64,000 nt of DNA from Rhizobium etli CFN 42. GTDB lineage: Bacteria; Pseudomonadota; Alphaproteobacteria; Rhizobiales; Rhizobiaceae. The stretch lies in assembly GCF_000092045.1 (NCBI RefSeq), contig NC_007766.1:1-64000 (forward strand). The letters run 5' to 3'. The stretch's first letter is position 1, and each line of letters begins with the position of its first letter. A program made the position numbers and the translations under genes. The notes beneath the pieces were generated by a model. It searched no databases. It had not been told where the DNA came from and saw nothing but the letters and a program-made list of their open reading frames with translations. Below, in pieces: positions 56,691 to 63,899 of the stretch.

Positions 56691-56861
56691 TCACAGCCTT
56701 TGCATCACGCCGTAGACGAGGATCGAGACGTAAAGCAGAAAGACGATAGCGACCGTCGTCGCGATCACGGCGACGACCAGCCACAGGGTTTTCAGCCAAT
56801 CCGGCTGCCGTTTGGCCCTCGGCCACTCCAAGCGGATCGGATTGTCTTTGGGCCATTTCAT
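56691..56861 (-). CDS. Small single-span membrane protein
   Basis: A 56-aa protein: a basic cytoplasmic N-terminus (MKWPKDNPIRLEW, then RAKRQPDWLK) and one hydrophobic span (LWLVVAVIATTVAIVFLLYV). Its start ATG overlaps the stop of another small membrane gene by one base. Function unknown. Both lie behind an EcfG-type promoter. Confidence 0.6.
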   Translation of the reverse strand: MKWPKDNPIRLEWPRAKRQPDWLKTLWLVVAVIATTVAIVFLLYVSILVYGVMQRL

Positions 56862-57013
56862 CAAGGATTGGCTTCCGTTGAAGATTGCGTGGGCCGATTG
56901 CTTATATTGTTTGAGTTCCACGAGAGCGTAGCGCCGAACACGATCACGAGTCCAACCAGCAGGATGGCTCCTAAATAGATCATGAAAGCGCGACGATCCG
57001 ATTCGTCGTTCAT
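56861..57013 (-). CDS. Small single-span membrane protein, 50 aa
   Basis: Starts MNDESDRRAFMIYLGAILLV, with one hydrophobic span (MIYLGAILLVGLVIVFGATL) and a polar tail ending NP. AAGGAGAGAAAG lies just before the ATG. GGAAC-N17-GTT is centred 30-40 bases upstream. It is coupled to the next small gene by a TGATG overlap. Function unknown; the pair looks like a stress-induced envelope module. Confidence 0.6.
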   Translation of the reverse strand: MNDESDRRAFMIYLGAILLVGLVIVFGATLSWNSNNISNRPTQSSTEANP

Positions 57014-57034
57014 CTTTCTCTCCTTCGCCCCTCG

Positions 57035-57059
57035 AACCAGGCGAAACCCGGAATGTTCC
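57035..57059 (-). promoter_or_regulatory. EcfG/RpoE2-type promoter of the two small membrane genes
   Basis: Minus strand GGAAC (57059-57055), 17 bases, GTT (57037-57035), 21 bases before the start at 57013. Confidence 0.65.
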
Positions 57060-57080
57060 GGTCACGAATTGAGGAGGGAT

Positions 57081-57725
57081 CTACCAACGGAGCAGACGAG
57101 GTCCGGTCATGGCGCCGACGGCACCGATGAGCAAGATGCCGAGCGTGTACCAGATCAACACGAAAGGCATGCCGTTTTCGGTGCAGAACCAGGAATAGAC
57201 CCAGGCGCCGGCTCCTCCCGCGGCAATGCCGGCGACAAAGCCGGTCAGCCGCAGATCCACCGGCGCCGCGCGGCGCAGCGCCCAGACCGTGCCGGCATAG
57301 ACCGGGATCGCAAAGCCTGCGATGAGCGGGGGGCAATGCAGCGCCGAGGAGCCGAGGATCAGCAATCGATAGCTCTCGCTCGGCGCCGTCAAGAGCTGGA
57401 TGACCGCGACGGCTGCCATGGCGGCGAAGATCAATCCAAGCAAACCAAAAAAGCGCCCCTCGGAACCATCGGGTCGGGAAAGCCGAAAAACGGTGGCAAA
57501 GGCGGCCGCCGCAATCAGGGCATTATAGGCGGACTTGATCCAGAAGACCGGCAGCGTCAGCACGTTGGGCATATCGACTCGGGGACCAAGAATGATCAGC
57601 ATCAGCAGAAGGGAAAGTCCGAGGGCCGGCAGTATGCCGAGCGCAAAGCGGCGCCATAGCGCGTTGCGCGGCACCGGCTTGAGGTCGCTTGCCAATCGTT
57701 CGATGAGATCGTCTGTCTTTGTCAC
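57081..57725 (-). CDS. nrsF: NrsF-type (DUF1109) membrane anti-sigma factor
   Basis: A 214-aa protein with a short cytoplasmic N-terminus (TKTDDLIERLASDLKPVPRN) and about six transmembrane segments. The pair of Cys in LHCPPL near 131 and WFCTENG near 180 recall the periplasmic cysteines used by NrsF to sense heavy metals. Its start overlaps the stop of the sigma gene by 4 bases. It should hold that sigma at the membrane until stress releases it. Confidence 0.82.
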   Translation of the reverse strand: MTKTDDLIERLASDLKPVPRNALWRRFALGILPALGLSLLLMLIILGPRVDMPNVLTLPVFWIKSAYNALIAAAAFATVFRLSRPDGSEGRFFGLLGLIFAAMAAVAVIQLLTAPSESYRLLILGSSALHCPPLIAGFAIPVYAGTVWALRRAAPVDLRLTGFVAGIAAGGAGAWVYSWFCTENGMPFVLIWYTLGILLIGAVGAMTGPRLLRW

Positions 57726-58270
57726 GATGTGCCTCGCAGTCTTTCTCCAATCGCCTTGAGCGCCCGATGGATGCTGACTTTCACCGCCGACTCGGACTGA
57801 CCGGTGCGGTTTGCGGCGTCCGCGACCGAGCTGCCCTCGAGCTTCACCTGCCGGATCAGTTCCTGCTGTCTCAACGGCAAGCCGTCGAGCAACCGCTCGA
57901 CATCCATGCGGGCGGTCAGCCGATCCTCGCTGAAGTCGCTTTCGATCTCGTCATCAAGCTCGGTCTCGGCCAGCCTGCGTCCGCCACGGCCGCGATGATG
58001 GTCGATCAGCTTGTACCGGGCGATCGAGAAAAACCAGGCGGTAAAAGGTCTGTTCCGGTCATAGGTAGATCGCCGGGAATGCAGTGCCAGCAATGTCTCC
58101 TGGACCAGATCTTCCATGTCCGCTCTCGTCGCCGCAGCCATCCTGCGGCTGTAATAGCCGACAAGCAGCACGCGCAAAGCCGTCAGCAAACGCCGATAGG
58201 CAGCCTCGTCCCCGTCAAGGGACAGAAGCATCAATGCTTTCAGGGCTTCTTCCGAATGGGCGGTGGTCAT
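57722..58270 (-). CDS. sigF: ECF sigma factor, SigF type, partner of NrsF
   Basis: A 182-aa ECF factor. Region 2 is RADMEDLVQETLLALHSRRS near residue 50 and FTAWFFSIARYKLIDHHRGR near 75. Region 4 is LPLRQQELIRQVKLEGSSV and SESAVKVSIHRALKAI near 155. Translational overlap with a DUF1109 gene marks it as the sigF/nrsF pair. The ATG at 58270 is preferred: an in-frame TTG at 58303 lies inside the predicted promoter spacer. Confidence 0.85.
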   Translation of the reverse strand: MTTAHSEEALKALMLLSLDGDEAAYRRLLTALRVLLVGYYSRRMAAATRADMEDLVQETLLALHSRRSTYDRNRPFTAWFFSIARYKLIDHHRGRGGRRLAETELDDEIESDFSEDRLTARMDVERLLDGLPLRQQELIRQVKLEGSSVADAANRTGQSESAVKVSIHRALKAIGERLRGTS

Positions 58271-58286
58271 GCTGTCAAAGAGCTCA

Positions 58287-58311
58287 TTCGTGAAAACGGA
58301 CAATCGGTTAC
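58287..58311 (-). promoter_or_regulatory. Possible SigF-type autoregulatory promoter
   Basis: Minus strand GTAACC (58311-58306), 15 bases, CGAA (58290-58287), 17 bases before the sigF start. It recalls the GTAACC / CGAA elements I remember for Caulobacter SigF, with a one-base shorter spacer. Confidence 0.4.
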
Positions 58312-58661
58312 AGCGAAAAACAAAGATTTTTGAACTGCAGCTCTACCACATGCACGTCAAGCTGTAACGCATTCCGACGCTTGTCGAATGGAGAGGCGTC
58401 AGCCACCGGCAGGCGCCGCGGACACGGCAATCCGATTTAGGAGATTTCGGTTGAAAGCTTTTTTACAGCCTTTGCAGCCTGCACGTCGTCGTGGTTCTCG
58501 CTTGCAAGGGCCGCCTCCTCGAACGGTCGCTTGGTTACAAGCAGGCAAAGCTACTGACCCGGATCGAAGCACTCACGGATCTCGGGGAGCTTTGCGGCGG
58601 CAATGGTGGATTCTCGGAGGATCGCGGCTACGAATGGTATGCGGGGATATAGCTGCCGCTG
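58312..58661. other. 350-base stretch without a supported gene
   Basis: No gene called. A plus-strand frame ending at a TAG near 58652 reads LLTRIEALTDLGELCGGNGG with some coding flavour, but has no start site or family match. Confidence 0.35.
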
Positions 58662-59001
58662 TTATCCCTGAGCAGACGATCGGCCCGAAAGAGCCCATCG
58701 CTTCGATTTTCTCAGAGGTCCAATCAGCCGCTCATATTCCTCCTCCGCCCTGCCGTAGGCGAAACCCGTCACGACCGAACAACCCGGCTTCGACGCGATT
58801 GCCCTCGGGGGAAATGTTGATGATCGAACCTACTCCCGAGCACGGGAAATAAGCGTAGTCGATCGTTGCGCCGGCGTTGGCCATGACAAAGCCGCGAGGG
58901 GTGTCGCACGGTTCGAGATGAGAAACGACAGTTGCAAGCTCTCCCTCAGGCAAGAGGGCGAACAACCGGTTTTCCTTGGTCGGTGTCGTTGCTTCTGTCA
59001 A
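58662..59001 (-). pseudogene. Crp/Fnr regulator relic with internal deletion
   Basis: A TTG at 59001 with GGAGGGCGAGCA upstream starts an N-terminal cyclic-nucleotide-type domain: ENRLFALLPEGELATVVSHL, FVMANAGATIDYAYFPCSGV and IINISPEGNRVEAGLFGRDG. The sequence then jumps, with a frame change at about 58762, straight to a Crp C-terminal tail, AYGRAEEEYERLIGPL. The intact Crp at 61.5 kb has the matching tail SYGAAEEEYRRLIGKDL after its HTH. About 130 residues, including the HTH, are missing. Confidence 0.8.
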
Positions 59002-59068
59002 TGCTCGCCCTCCGGGAAGTGTGAGGTTTGGAGGCAGCCTGATCGAATCAGATGGGAAAACCGGCTGG

Positions 59069-59248
59069 TTATCCGGCTCTCCACGCACGCAACTCACGAA
59101 CCCTCCCTTGGTTCCCGCTTTGAGCGGAATCGACGAAAGGCGTCGTGCAGGACTTGCCGGTGGGGTCGACAAAGACGGCGTTGACGATGACATCGTTCGA
59201 CAGGCGATCGCCGTCAGGACGCTCATTCCGTCCGCCTATTGTTCTCAA
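59069..59248 (-). CDS. Candidate small ORF, 59 aa
   Basis: Starts with a TTG overlapping the stop of the DUF892 gene and reads GGRNERPDGDRLSNDVIVNA then DPTGKSCTTPFVDSA. Nearly every codon ends in G or C, which suggests real or recently real coding. No family recognised and no clear ribosome site. It may be a fragment of a lost gene. Confidence 0.35.
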   Translation of the reverse strand: MRTIGGRNERPDGDRLSNDVIVNAVFVDPTGKSCTTPFVDSAQSGNQGRVRELRAWRAG

Positions 59249-59757
59249 ACCTTTGCCGTCTCACCTGCCTCGCGCAGCGAGAGGAACTTCTTCGTCAGAG
59301 CGGCGAGATTGTCGTTGATCCATTCCGCCATCGCCAACTCCTCTGCCAGATTGGCCTGAAGCCCGGTCATGGCGGCGCCGTATCCACCCGCCTCGGAAAC
59401 TGCCAGCAGCGACTTGTAAGCCGCCGCTTCGTAGTGCTCGAAAGCAAAATTGGCAAAGGCGTTCTTCAGTATTTCGTCGCCGGCGACCGTGTGGCCAAGC
59501 GCTGCCATCGATCCGGTGAACGACAGCGCCAAGTCCTTCAGCGTCGACTTGTCCTCGTTAAGACCGTCGAGAATCTCCTCCAAGCGATTGATCTGCCCTT
59601 CAGTCTCGCGGATATGCTGATCTAGTTTTGCTGCGACCTCCGGGTAATTGTCGATCCGTTTCAATTGGGGCTTCATGATGCTGAGCGCCTGGTTTTCCAT
59701 CGCATGTGCATTCCTCAGTCCAACGACGAAGACGTCACGAATTTCCTTCTCTGGCAT
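59245..59757 (-). CDS. DUF892 (YciE/YciF) ferritin-like stress protein, second copy
   Basis: A 170-aa helical protein. IRDVFVVGLRNAHAMENQAL at the N-terminus, ETEGQINRLEEILDGLNED near 50, FAFEHYEAAAYKSLLAVSEA near 105 and NLAEELAMAEWINDNLAAL near 135 hold the Glu/His iron-site pattern. AAGGAGGCCAGCT precedes the ATG at 59757; the frame continues upstream but without a start site. GGAAC-N17-GTT lies 29 bases upstream. Paralogue of the gene at 53.9 kb. Confidence 0.87.
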   Translation of the reverse strand: MPEKEIRDVFVVGLRNAHAMENQALSIMKPQLKRIDNYPEVAAKLDQHIRETEGQINRLEEILDGLNEDKSTLKDLALSFTGSMAALGHTVAGDEILKNAFANFAFEHYEAAAYKSLLAVSEAGGYGAAMTGLQANLAEELAMAEWINDNLAALTKKFLSLREAGETAKV

Positions 59758-59785
59758 AGCTGGCCTCCTTTGTTTGAAAGTCCCT

Positions 59786-59810
59786 AACCGCAACGACTCC
59801 TCCTGGTTCC
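59786..59810 (-). promoter_or_regulatory. EcfG/RpoE2-type promoter of the second DUF892 gene
   Basis: Minus strand GGAAC (59810-59806), 17 bases, GTT (59788-59786), 29 bases before the start. Confidence 0.7.
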
Positions 59811-59848
59811 CGCGTTTAAAAGGTTGACTGCAACTGTCTTCGATTATG

Positions 59849-59873
59849 GGAACCGTCCCCCGGTTCGGTTGTT
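59849..59873 (+). promoter_or_regulatory. EcfG/RpoE2-type promoter of the DUF4142 gene
   Basis: GGAAC (59849-59853), 17 bases, GTT (59871-59873), 42 bases before the start. It is divergent from the promoter at 59786-59810. Confidence 0.7.
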
Positions 59874-59914
59874 GGGGCGCATTGCCTGCCTCAACCGAGT
59901 GAACACGGAGAACG

Positions 59915-60415
59915 ATGATGCGGCTCTTACTCAACCTTTGCCTTCTCTTCTTCGCCACGGGGCCGTCCTTGGCTGCCGAAGAGGCGGCCCGTCGAGCGGC
60001 AAGCGATTTCGCCACCACCGCCACAATCTCGAACATGTTCGAGGTGGATGCCGCAAAAATCGAAATTGCTAAGGGGGCGGCAGGTGACGCCAAACAGTTC
60101 GCCGACGACATGCTGAACGATCATGAGCGCGCGGGTGCGGTAATTGCCGATGCAGCCAAGAAGGACGGCGTGCAGCTACCGACAGCCATTGACGACGAGC
60201 ATAAAAAGAAGCTTGAAGCGCTTCAGCAGAGCGACCTGGAAAATCTCGACCAGGCCTATCTCTCGACGCAAGTGACGGCGCATCAGGATGCAGTGGCGCT
60301 TTTTGATGACTATTCGCAGAATGGGCCTGATGGGGCGCTGAAGCGCGCGTCGCAGAAGATCCTGCCGGACCTTAGAATGCATCTAACGCGAATCCGAGGG
60401 CTGGCAGCGAAGTGA
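59915..60415 (+). CDS. DUF4142 exported ferritin-like protein
   Basis: A 166-aa protein with a signal peptide (MMRLLLNLCLLFFATGPSLA, cleavage near LAA-EE). The mature helical domain has ATTATISNMFEVDAAKIEIA near 34, AKQFADDMLNDHERAGAVI near 58 and QVTAHQDAVALFDDYSQNG near 118. DUF4142 proteins are periplasmic, often stress-induced, and may be ferritin-like. CGGAGAACG precedes the ATG. The stop overlaps the GTG of the hydrolase gene. Confidence 0.85.
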   Translation: MMRLLLNLCLLFFATGPSLAAEEAARRAASDFATTATISNMFEVDAAKIEIAKGAAGDAKQFADDMLNDHERAGAVIADAAKKDGVQLPTAIDDEHKKKLEALQQSDLENLDQAYLSTQVTAHQDAVALFDDYSQNGPDGALKRASQKILPDLRMHLTRIRGLAAK

Positions 60416-61404
60416 GGGACGTGTCTCCGGGAGCAGCATCGCACCCGCGGCTGGCGTCGCTCACTTCCCACGAGGTCGGCGGCGCCCGCAGGCTCAATGC
60501 CCTGCTGCGGCTCCTTCCCAGCTATAATACCGATCGACGCTGGAACGCCAAGACTGTGCAGGCCGCTATCCACATAGCGCAACTCCTGGTGCCGGACGGG
60601 TTGGGGCGCCACAGGGACGTTGTCACTCGCGCTGTCTTGGCCGATGGCAAGCGCATCCGCCTCAGGCTAATCCATCCGAACGGAGCCCGCCGCGGCCTCT
60701 ACGTCCATTTTCACGGCGGCGCCTGGGTCATGGGCAACGCCCGCCTTGACGACGGCATCACCCGCCCGATCGCCAAAGACTGTCAGGTGGTGGTGGCCGG
60801 CGTCGATTTTCATAATGCCGCCGACGACCGGCTAGACCTTGCTCTTCTGGACAGCAAGGCGTCGATCGAATGGCTGGCCGATCATCTCGCCGAGTTCGAG
60901 GTCGAGCATCTCGTCCTCGGCGGCGAGTCATCAGGCGCTCAACTCGCTGCAGAAGCGCTTCTTCATCTGCGCCAATGCCGCAAGGCGGAGGCCGTCGTCG
61001 GATTTGTTTCGGTGTGCGGCGCTTTCGATCTCGGCGGTTCACAAAGCCTGCGGCTCTCGACGGGCAGAAGTCTGGTGATAGACGGGCAATCGGCGCTCCG
61101 CAATCTGCAGCGACTGACGCCAAGCCTTTCCGGGCGCGAGGCGAAAGGTCCGTTGTCTGCCGATCTCTCGGGCCTGCCTCCGGCCCTGTTGGTCGCGGGG
61201 GCGCTCGATCCGATCCTCGACGACAGCATCTTGATGTATGAGCGATGGCAGAGCCAAAACGGCAATGCCGACTGCGTCGTCTTCCCGGAGGCCCCGCACG
61301 GCTTCAACCGCTTCCCGACCAAACTGGCAGCCAGAGCAAAAAGCCTTGTCAGAGCGTGGATATCGCAGACGCTCGACCGCACTGCGAGTGCGGGTAGGGG
61401 CTGA
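60412..61404 (+). CDS. Alpha/beta hydrolase, HSL-type esterase
   Basis: A 330-aa hydrolase. YVHFHGGAWVMGNARLDDG near 97 is the oxyanion HGGAW motif of the hormone-sensitive-lipase group. The nucleophile is in LGGESSGAQLAAEALL near 165, the acid is in GALDPILDD near 263 and the His in PEAPHGFNRF near 289. It would hydrolyse a small ester. Starts with GTG inside the DUF4142 stop, so it is part of the stress transcript. Confidence 0.87.
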   Translation: MRDVSPGAASHPRLASLTSHEVGGARRLNALLRLLPSYNTDRRWNAKTVQAAIHIAQLLVPDGLGRHRDVVTRAVLADGKRIRLRLIHPNGARRGLYVHFHGGAWVMGNARLDDGITRPIAKDCQVVVAGVDFHNAADDRLDLALLDSKASIEWLADHLAEFEVEHLVLGGESSGAQLAAEALLHLRQCRKAEAVVGFVSVCGAFDLGGSQSLRLSTGRSLVIDGQSALRNLQRLTPSLSGREAKGPLSADLSGLPPALLVAGALDPILDDSILMYERWQSQNGNADCVVFPEAPHGFNRFPTKLAARAKSLVRAWISQTLDRTASAGRG

Positions 61405-61505
61405 TCGAGCGCAGGCCTACGAGTCTGTACGCTATTGCACAATGTATTGCTCAATTCTAGACGGTTAGGTTCGCCCGCAGCAAGGGTCGCATCACTGATG
61501 CGCGG

Positions 61506-62237
61506 ATGGACATGGATGACCAACAATTGAAGTTTCGCAATGAACTTTTGCGCGCAATGGGCCCGCAGGAGCAGGAACTCCTGCTGCCGCATCTGGAGCG
61601 GGTCGATCTCGAGGTGCCTTTGATCCTTGAAATGGAGAATAGTTCGGTCAGCGACGTCTATATTCTCGAATCAGGGCTTGCCTCGATTGTGGCGAGGTTT
61701 CCGGGCGGTCGCGATATCGAAGTGGGCATCGTCGGCCGCGAGGGCATGACGGGCGCGGCAGTGATTCTCGGCGGGAATCAATCCGCGAACCGGACGTTCA
61801 TGCAAGTCTCCGGTCATGGCTTCAAATTGCCGGCAGTGGTCCTTTCCACCGCGATGGAAGAAAGCCGCCCCTTACGTAGCCTGCTTCTCGCCTATATCCA
61901 GGCGCTGCTTGCCCAAACGACGTCGACGGTGCTCGCCAACGGCCATGCCAGGCTCGAGGAGCGGCTGGCGCGATGGCTGCTGATGGTTCATGACCGGACC
62001 GATGGCGCGACCATCTGGCTGACCCACGAGTTTCTTGCGGTGATGCTCGGGGTACGCCGCGCCGGCGTCACGGTCGCGCTGCATCTGCTGGAAGGCAAAG
62101 GACTGATCCGGTCCACGCGGCGCCAGATCGTCATCCTCAACAGGCGGGGATTGATCGAAGAGGCGCATGGATCCTATGGCGCTGCCGAGGAGGAATATCG
62201 GCGGCTGATTGGAAAGGATCTCGCCCGCTCAGCCTGA
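61506..62237 (+). CDS. Crp/Fnr-family regulator
   Basis: A 243-aa regulator. The N-terminal cyclic-nucleotide-type domain has LLPHLERVDLEVPLILEMEN near 25 and RDIEVGIVGREGMTGAAVI near 75. The C-terminal HTH has ARLEERLARWLLMVHDRTDG near 155 and LTHEFLAVMLGVRRAGVTVA near 178. Fnr-type iron-sulfur cysteines are absent. This GREGMTG branch is common in rhizobia with many paralogues. It overlaps the end of a small opposite-strand gene by 9 bases. Confidence 0.88.
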   Translation: MDMDDQQLKFRNELLRAMGPQEQELLLPHLERVDLEVPLILEMENSSVSDVYILESGLASIVARFPGGRDIEVGIVGREGMTGAAVILGGNQSANRTFMQVSGHGFKLPAVVLSTAMEESRPLRSLLLAYIQALLAQTTSTVLANGHARLEERLARWLLMVHDRTDGATIWLTHEFLAVMLGVRRAGVTVALHLLEGKGLIRSTRRQIVILNRRGLIEEAHGSYGAAEEEYRRLIGKDLARSA

Positions 62238-62411
62238 TCCTGGCGTGGTGCTCTGCTCGTCCTTCTCGGGCAGCGAGCCGGCGCCGGGCGTTTTGCTTTC
62301 GTCTATGAGATGATCCTTGGCGTGAGGACCGGCCGGCGGGTTTTTCCTCGCATCCGCGGTTTCCTTATCGGTTCCTTCGACGTCGGCCCGCGCTTTTTCA
62401 CCGTCGTTCAT
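62229..62411 (-). CDS. Small charged hydrophilic protein, 60 aa
   Basis: MNDGEKARADVEGTDKETAD and further D, E, K, P and G residues, with no hydrophobic core, so it is probably disordered. GACGAGGAGCAGCTC precedes the ATG. It overlaps the upstream gene by 4 bases. Similar short hydrophilic proteins are common in rhizobial stress regions; role unknown. Confidence 0.6.
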   Translation of the reverse strand: MNDGEKARADVEGTDKETADARKNPPAGPHAKDHLIDESKTPGAGSLPEKDEQSTTPGSG

Positions 62412-62710
62412 GAGCTGCTCCTCGTCAGACTGAGATGACCGGCCGGTCGTTTCGATCTCCGCCCCGCCGTGATTGCAGCAGTTGGGCAGAGCCCCTTTTT
62501 CGCCGACGCCAAACGCCCGACAGACAACAGCTTGTCCTCGTCGGTCAAGCCGTGGCGATAAAGGCGAATGAGCAGCGCGGCGACCTCCTGCATGTCAGGC
62601 GAGCGCAAGGGCATGTCGGCCTCGCGGCCGATCACATTCAAAACGGTCTGCAGACGCTGAAGATCGGTTGAATCAAGCGCTTTCAGATGGATGGACTGAG
62701 AATCGAGCAT
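62408..62710 (-). CDS. Small conserved rhizobial protein, 100 aa
   Basis: Function unknown. Residues about 8-70 (LKALDSTDLQRLQTVLNVIG; VAALLIRLYRHGLTDEDKLL) form a helical pattern also seen in the gene at 63532 (TTVLEGW; VARELVSWFECG). The tail is basic and serine-rich. GGGACCAGGGTC precedes the ATG. Overlaps the 60-aa gene, so they are co-translated. Confidence 0.6.
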   Translation of the reverse strand: MLDSQSIHLKALDSTDLQRLQTVLNVIGREADMPLRSPDMQEVAALLIRLYRHGLTDEDKLLSVGRLASAKKGLCPTAAITAGRRSKRPAGHLSLTRSSS

Positions 62711-62756
62711 GACCCTGGTCCCGAAGCTTTCACCGTGCGTTTTGAATAATGGGACT

Positions 62757-62791
62757 CAATTGGGGCTGAAACAACTCTTCGTCCCCAATTG
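62757..62791. promoter_or_regulatory. Inverted repeat upstream of the 100-aa gene
   Basis: CAATTGGGG (62757-62765) and CCCCAATTG (62783-62791), a perfect 9-bp inverted repeat with a 17-base loop, 47 bases before the start codon. It could be a regulator-binding site. Confidence 0.45.
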
Positions 62792-62888
62792 TACGGAACT
62801 GAACAGTCGACCCAAAGTGCTATAGTATCGGCCCGAAAATCAGAATCGTTAGCACGTCCTTTGTGCATCCGAACGGACACATGGCGTT

Positions 62889-63260
62889 CTAGTGATAATA
62901 GGACGGGTCTGCTCCAAACAGAGCGGCGATCATCGCGTCGATATCGGAAGGACGCCCGCTGACGACAAAGCCGCCGGGCGGTGTTTCAGACCGCTCGCTA
63001 TGGGCAAAGATGAAAGGAATTCGGCGCGTCTCCAGCCATTCGTTCATCCAGAGCATGGCTTCGTCGGAAATCGTCACGTCGATGATCACGGCATCGAACA
63101 AGAGGCCCTCGCTCAAACATTCCATCGCGCTGGAAACGACGACAGGACCGGCAAGCACAGCCTTTAGCGCGACAAATGCCTTTCTCGCATCGTCCGAAAG
63201 GAAGCCGGCCTCACCGATGATAAGGATCGTCTTGCCGGCAATCGGGCTGAGCGATTTCAT
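62889..63260 (-). CDS. Stand-alone receiver-domain-like protein
   Basis: A 123-aa single-domain protein with a response-regulator fold: KTILIIGEAGFLSDDARKAF at the N-terminus, FDAVIIDVTISDEAMLWMNE near 55 (phospho-acceptor Asp position) and IPFIFAHSERS near 81. The second acidic residue of the usual DD pair is replaced by GEAG, so phosphorylation is uncertain. No sensor kinase or output domain adjoins. An EcfG-type promoter lies about 140 bases upstream. Confidence 0.75.
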   Translation of the reverse strand: MKSLSPIAGKTILIIGEAGFLSDDARKAFVALKAVLAGPVVVSSAMECLSEGLLFDAVIIDVTISDEAMLWMNEWLETRRIPFIFAHSERSETPPGGFVVSGRPSDIDAMIAALFGADPSYYH

Positions 63261-63398
63261 GGCGAACTGCCTAATGTAATCCTGGCTTTAGGGTGATCAT
63301 GCTGTTCAACGGCGGTTCGAAGCATCAGGCGGTCCGCGCCTGCACCGTGCCTACCCGATTCGAGCCTATCAGGCGACGTTCATTCGTCGTGATCGCCG

Positions 63399-63423
63399 AA
63401 CCGCAGCCGGGTCGCCTTGTTCC
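63399..63423 (-). promoter_or_regulatory. EcfG/RpoE2-type promoter candidate for the receiver gene
   Basis: Minus strand GGAAC (63423-63419), 17 bases, GTT (63401-63399). The next gene on this strand starts 139 bases away, farther than in the other cases. Confidence 0.45.
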
Positions 63424-63531
63424 CCTGGCGGACCGGATCAAGCCCCGATCGTCCTGTCCGTACGCTTCCGCACCGGCCGTTGAAATCGAAGATCCGAAGT
63501 TTAGGATCCTTGCATATATGGGAGGAAGCGG

Positions 63532-63831
63532 ATGATCCAGCACTCGGGAATCACGAAGCCGGGGTTACAGCCTGATGACGTGGCAATGCTGACCACGGTC
63601 CTTGAGGGATGGTGTCAGGAGAATTCATGCGTGATCGCAAGTCCGGCCGCCGAACATGTTGCCAGGGAACTCGTATCCTGGTTCGAATGCGGCATCCGGG
63701 ACAAGCACAAGCTCGCCGGCCTGATGCGGCATGTGCATCTGGATCCGGAGGACCTGCTGATCACATCGGATGCACCGCTCTGCGCAACTGCGCATGAGAA
63801 CGCCGGACGGGCGGAGCGTCACGATGGATAG
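63532..63831 (+). CDS. Small conserved rhizobial protein, 99 aa, relative of the gene at 62408
   Basis: GGAGGAAGCGG precedes the ATG. Residues about 13-55 (LQPDDVAMLTTVLEGWCQEN; SPAAEHVARELVSWFECGIR) line up with the 62408 protein (LNVIGREAD; SPDMQEVAALLIRLYRHGL) with matching L-TVL, SP, VA and G-xxK-L positions. Function unknown. The frame ends in a short hydrophilic tail. Confidence 0.65.
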   Translation: MIQHSGITKPGLQPDDVAMLTTVLEGWCQENSCVIASPAAEHVARELVSWFECGIRDKHKLAGLMRHVHLDPEDLLITSDAPLCATAHENAGRAERHDG

Positions 63832-63899
63832 AAGCCGGCCAGGTTCCGCCGAACCTTACCCAACGTTATGGCATTGATTCTGCAACGACGGGGCAGCTG

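Noticed and set aside
62795..62820. GGAAC on the plus strand near 62795
   Set aside because: The triplet after 17 bases is GTG and no plus-strand gene follows.
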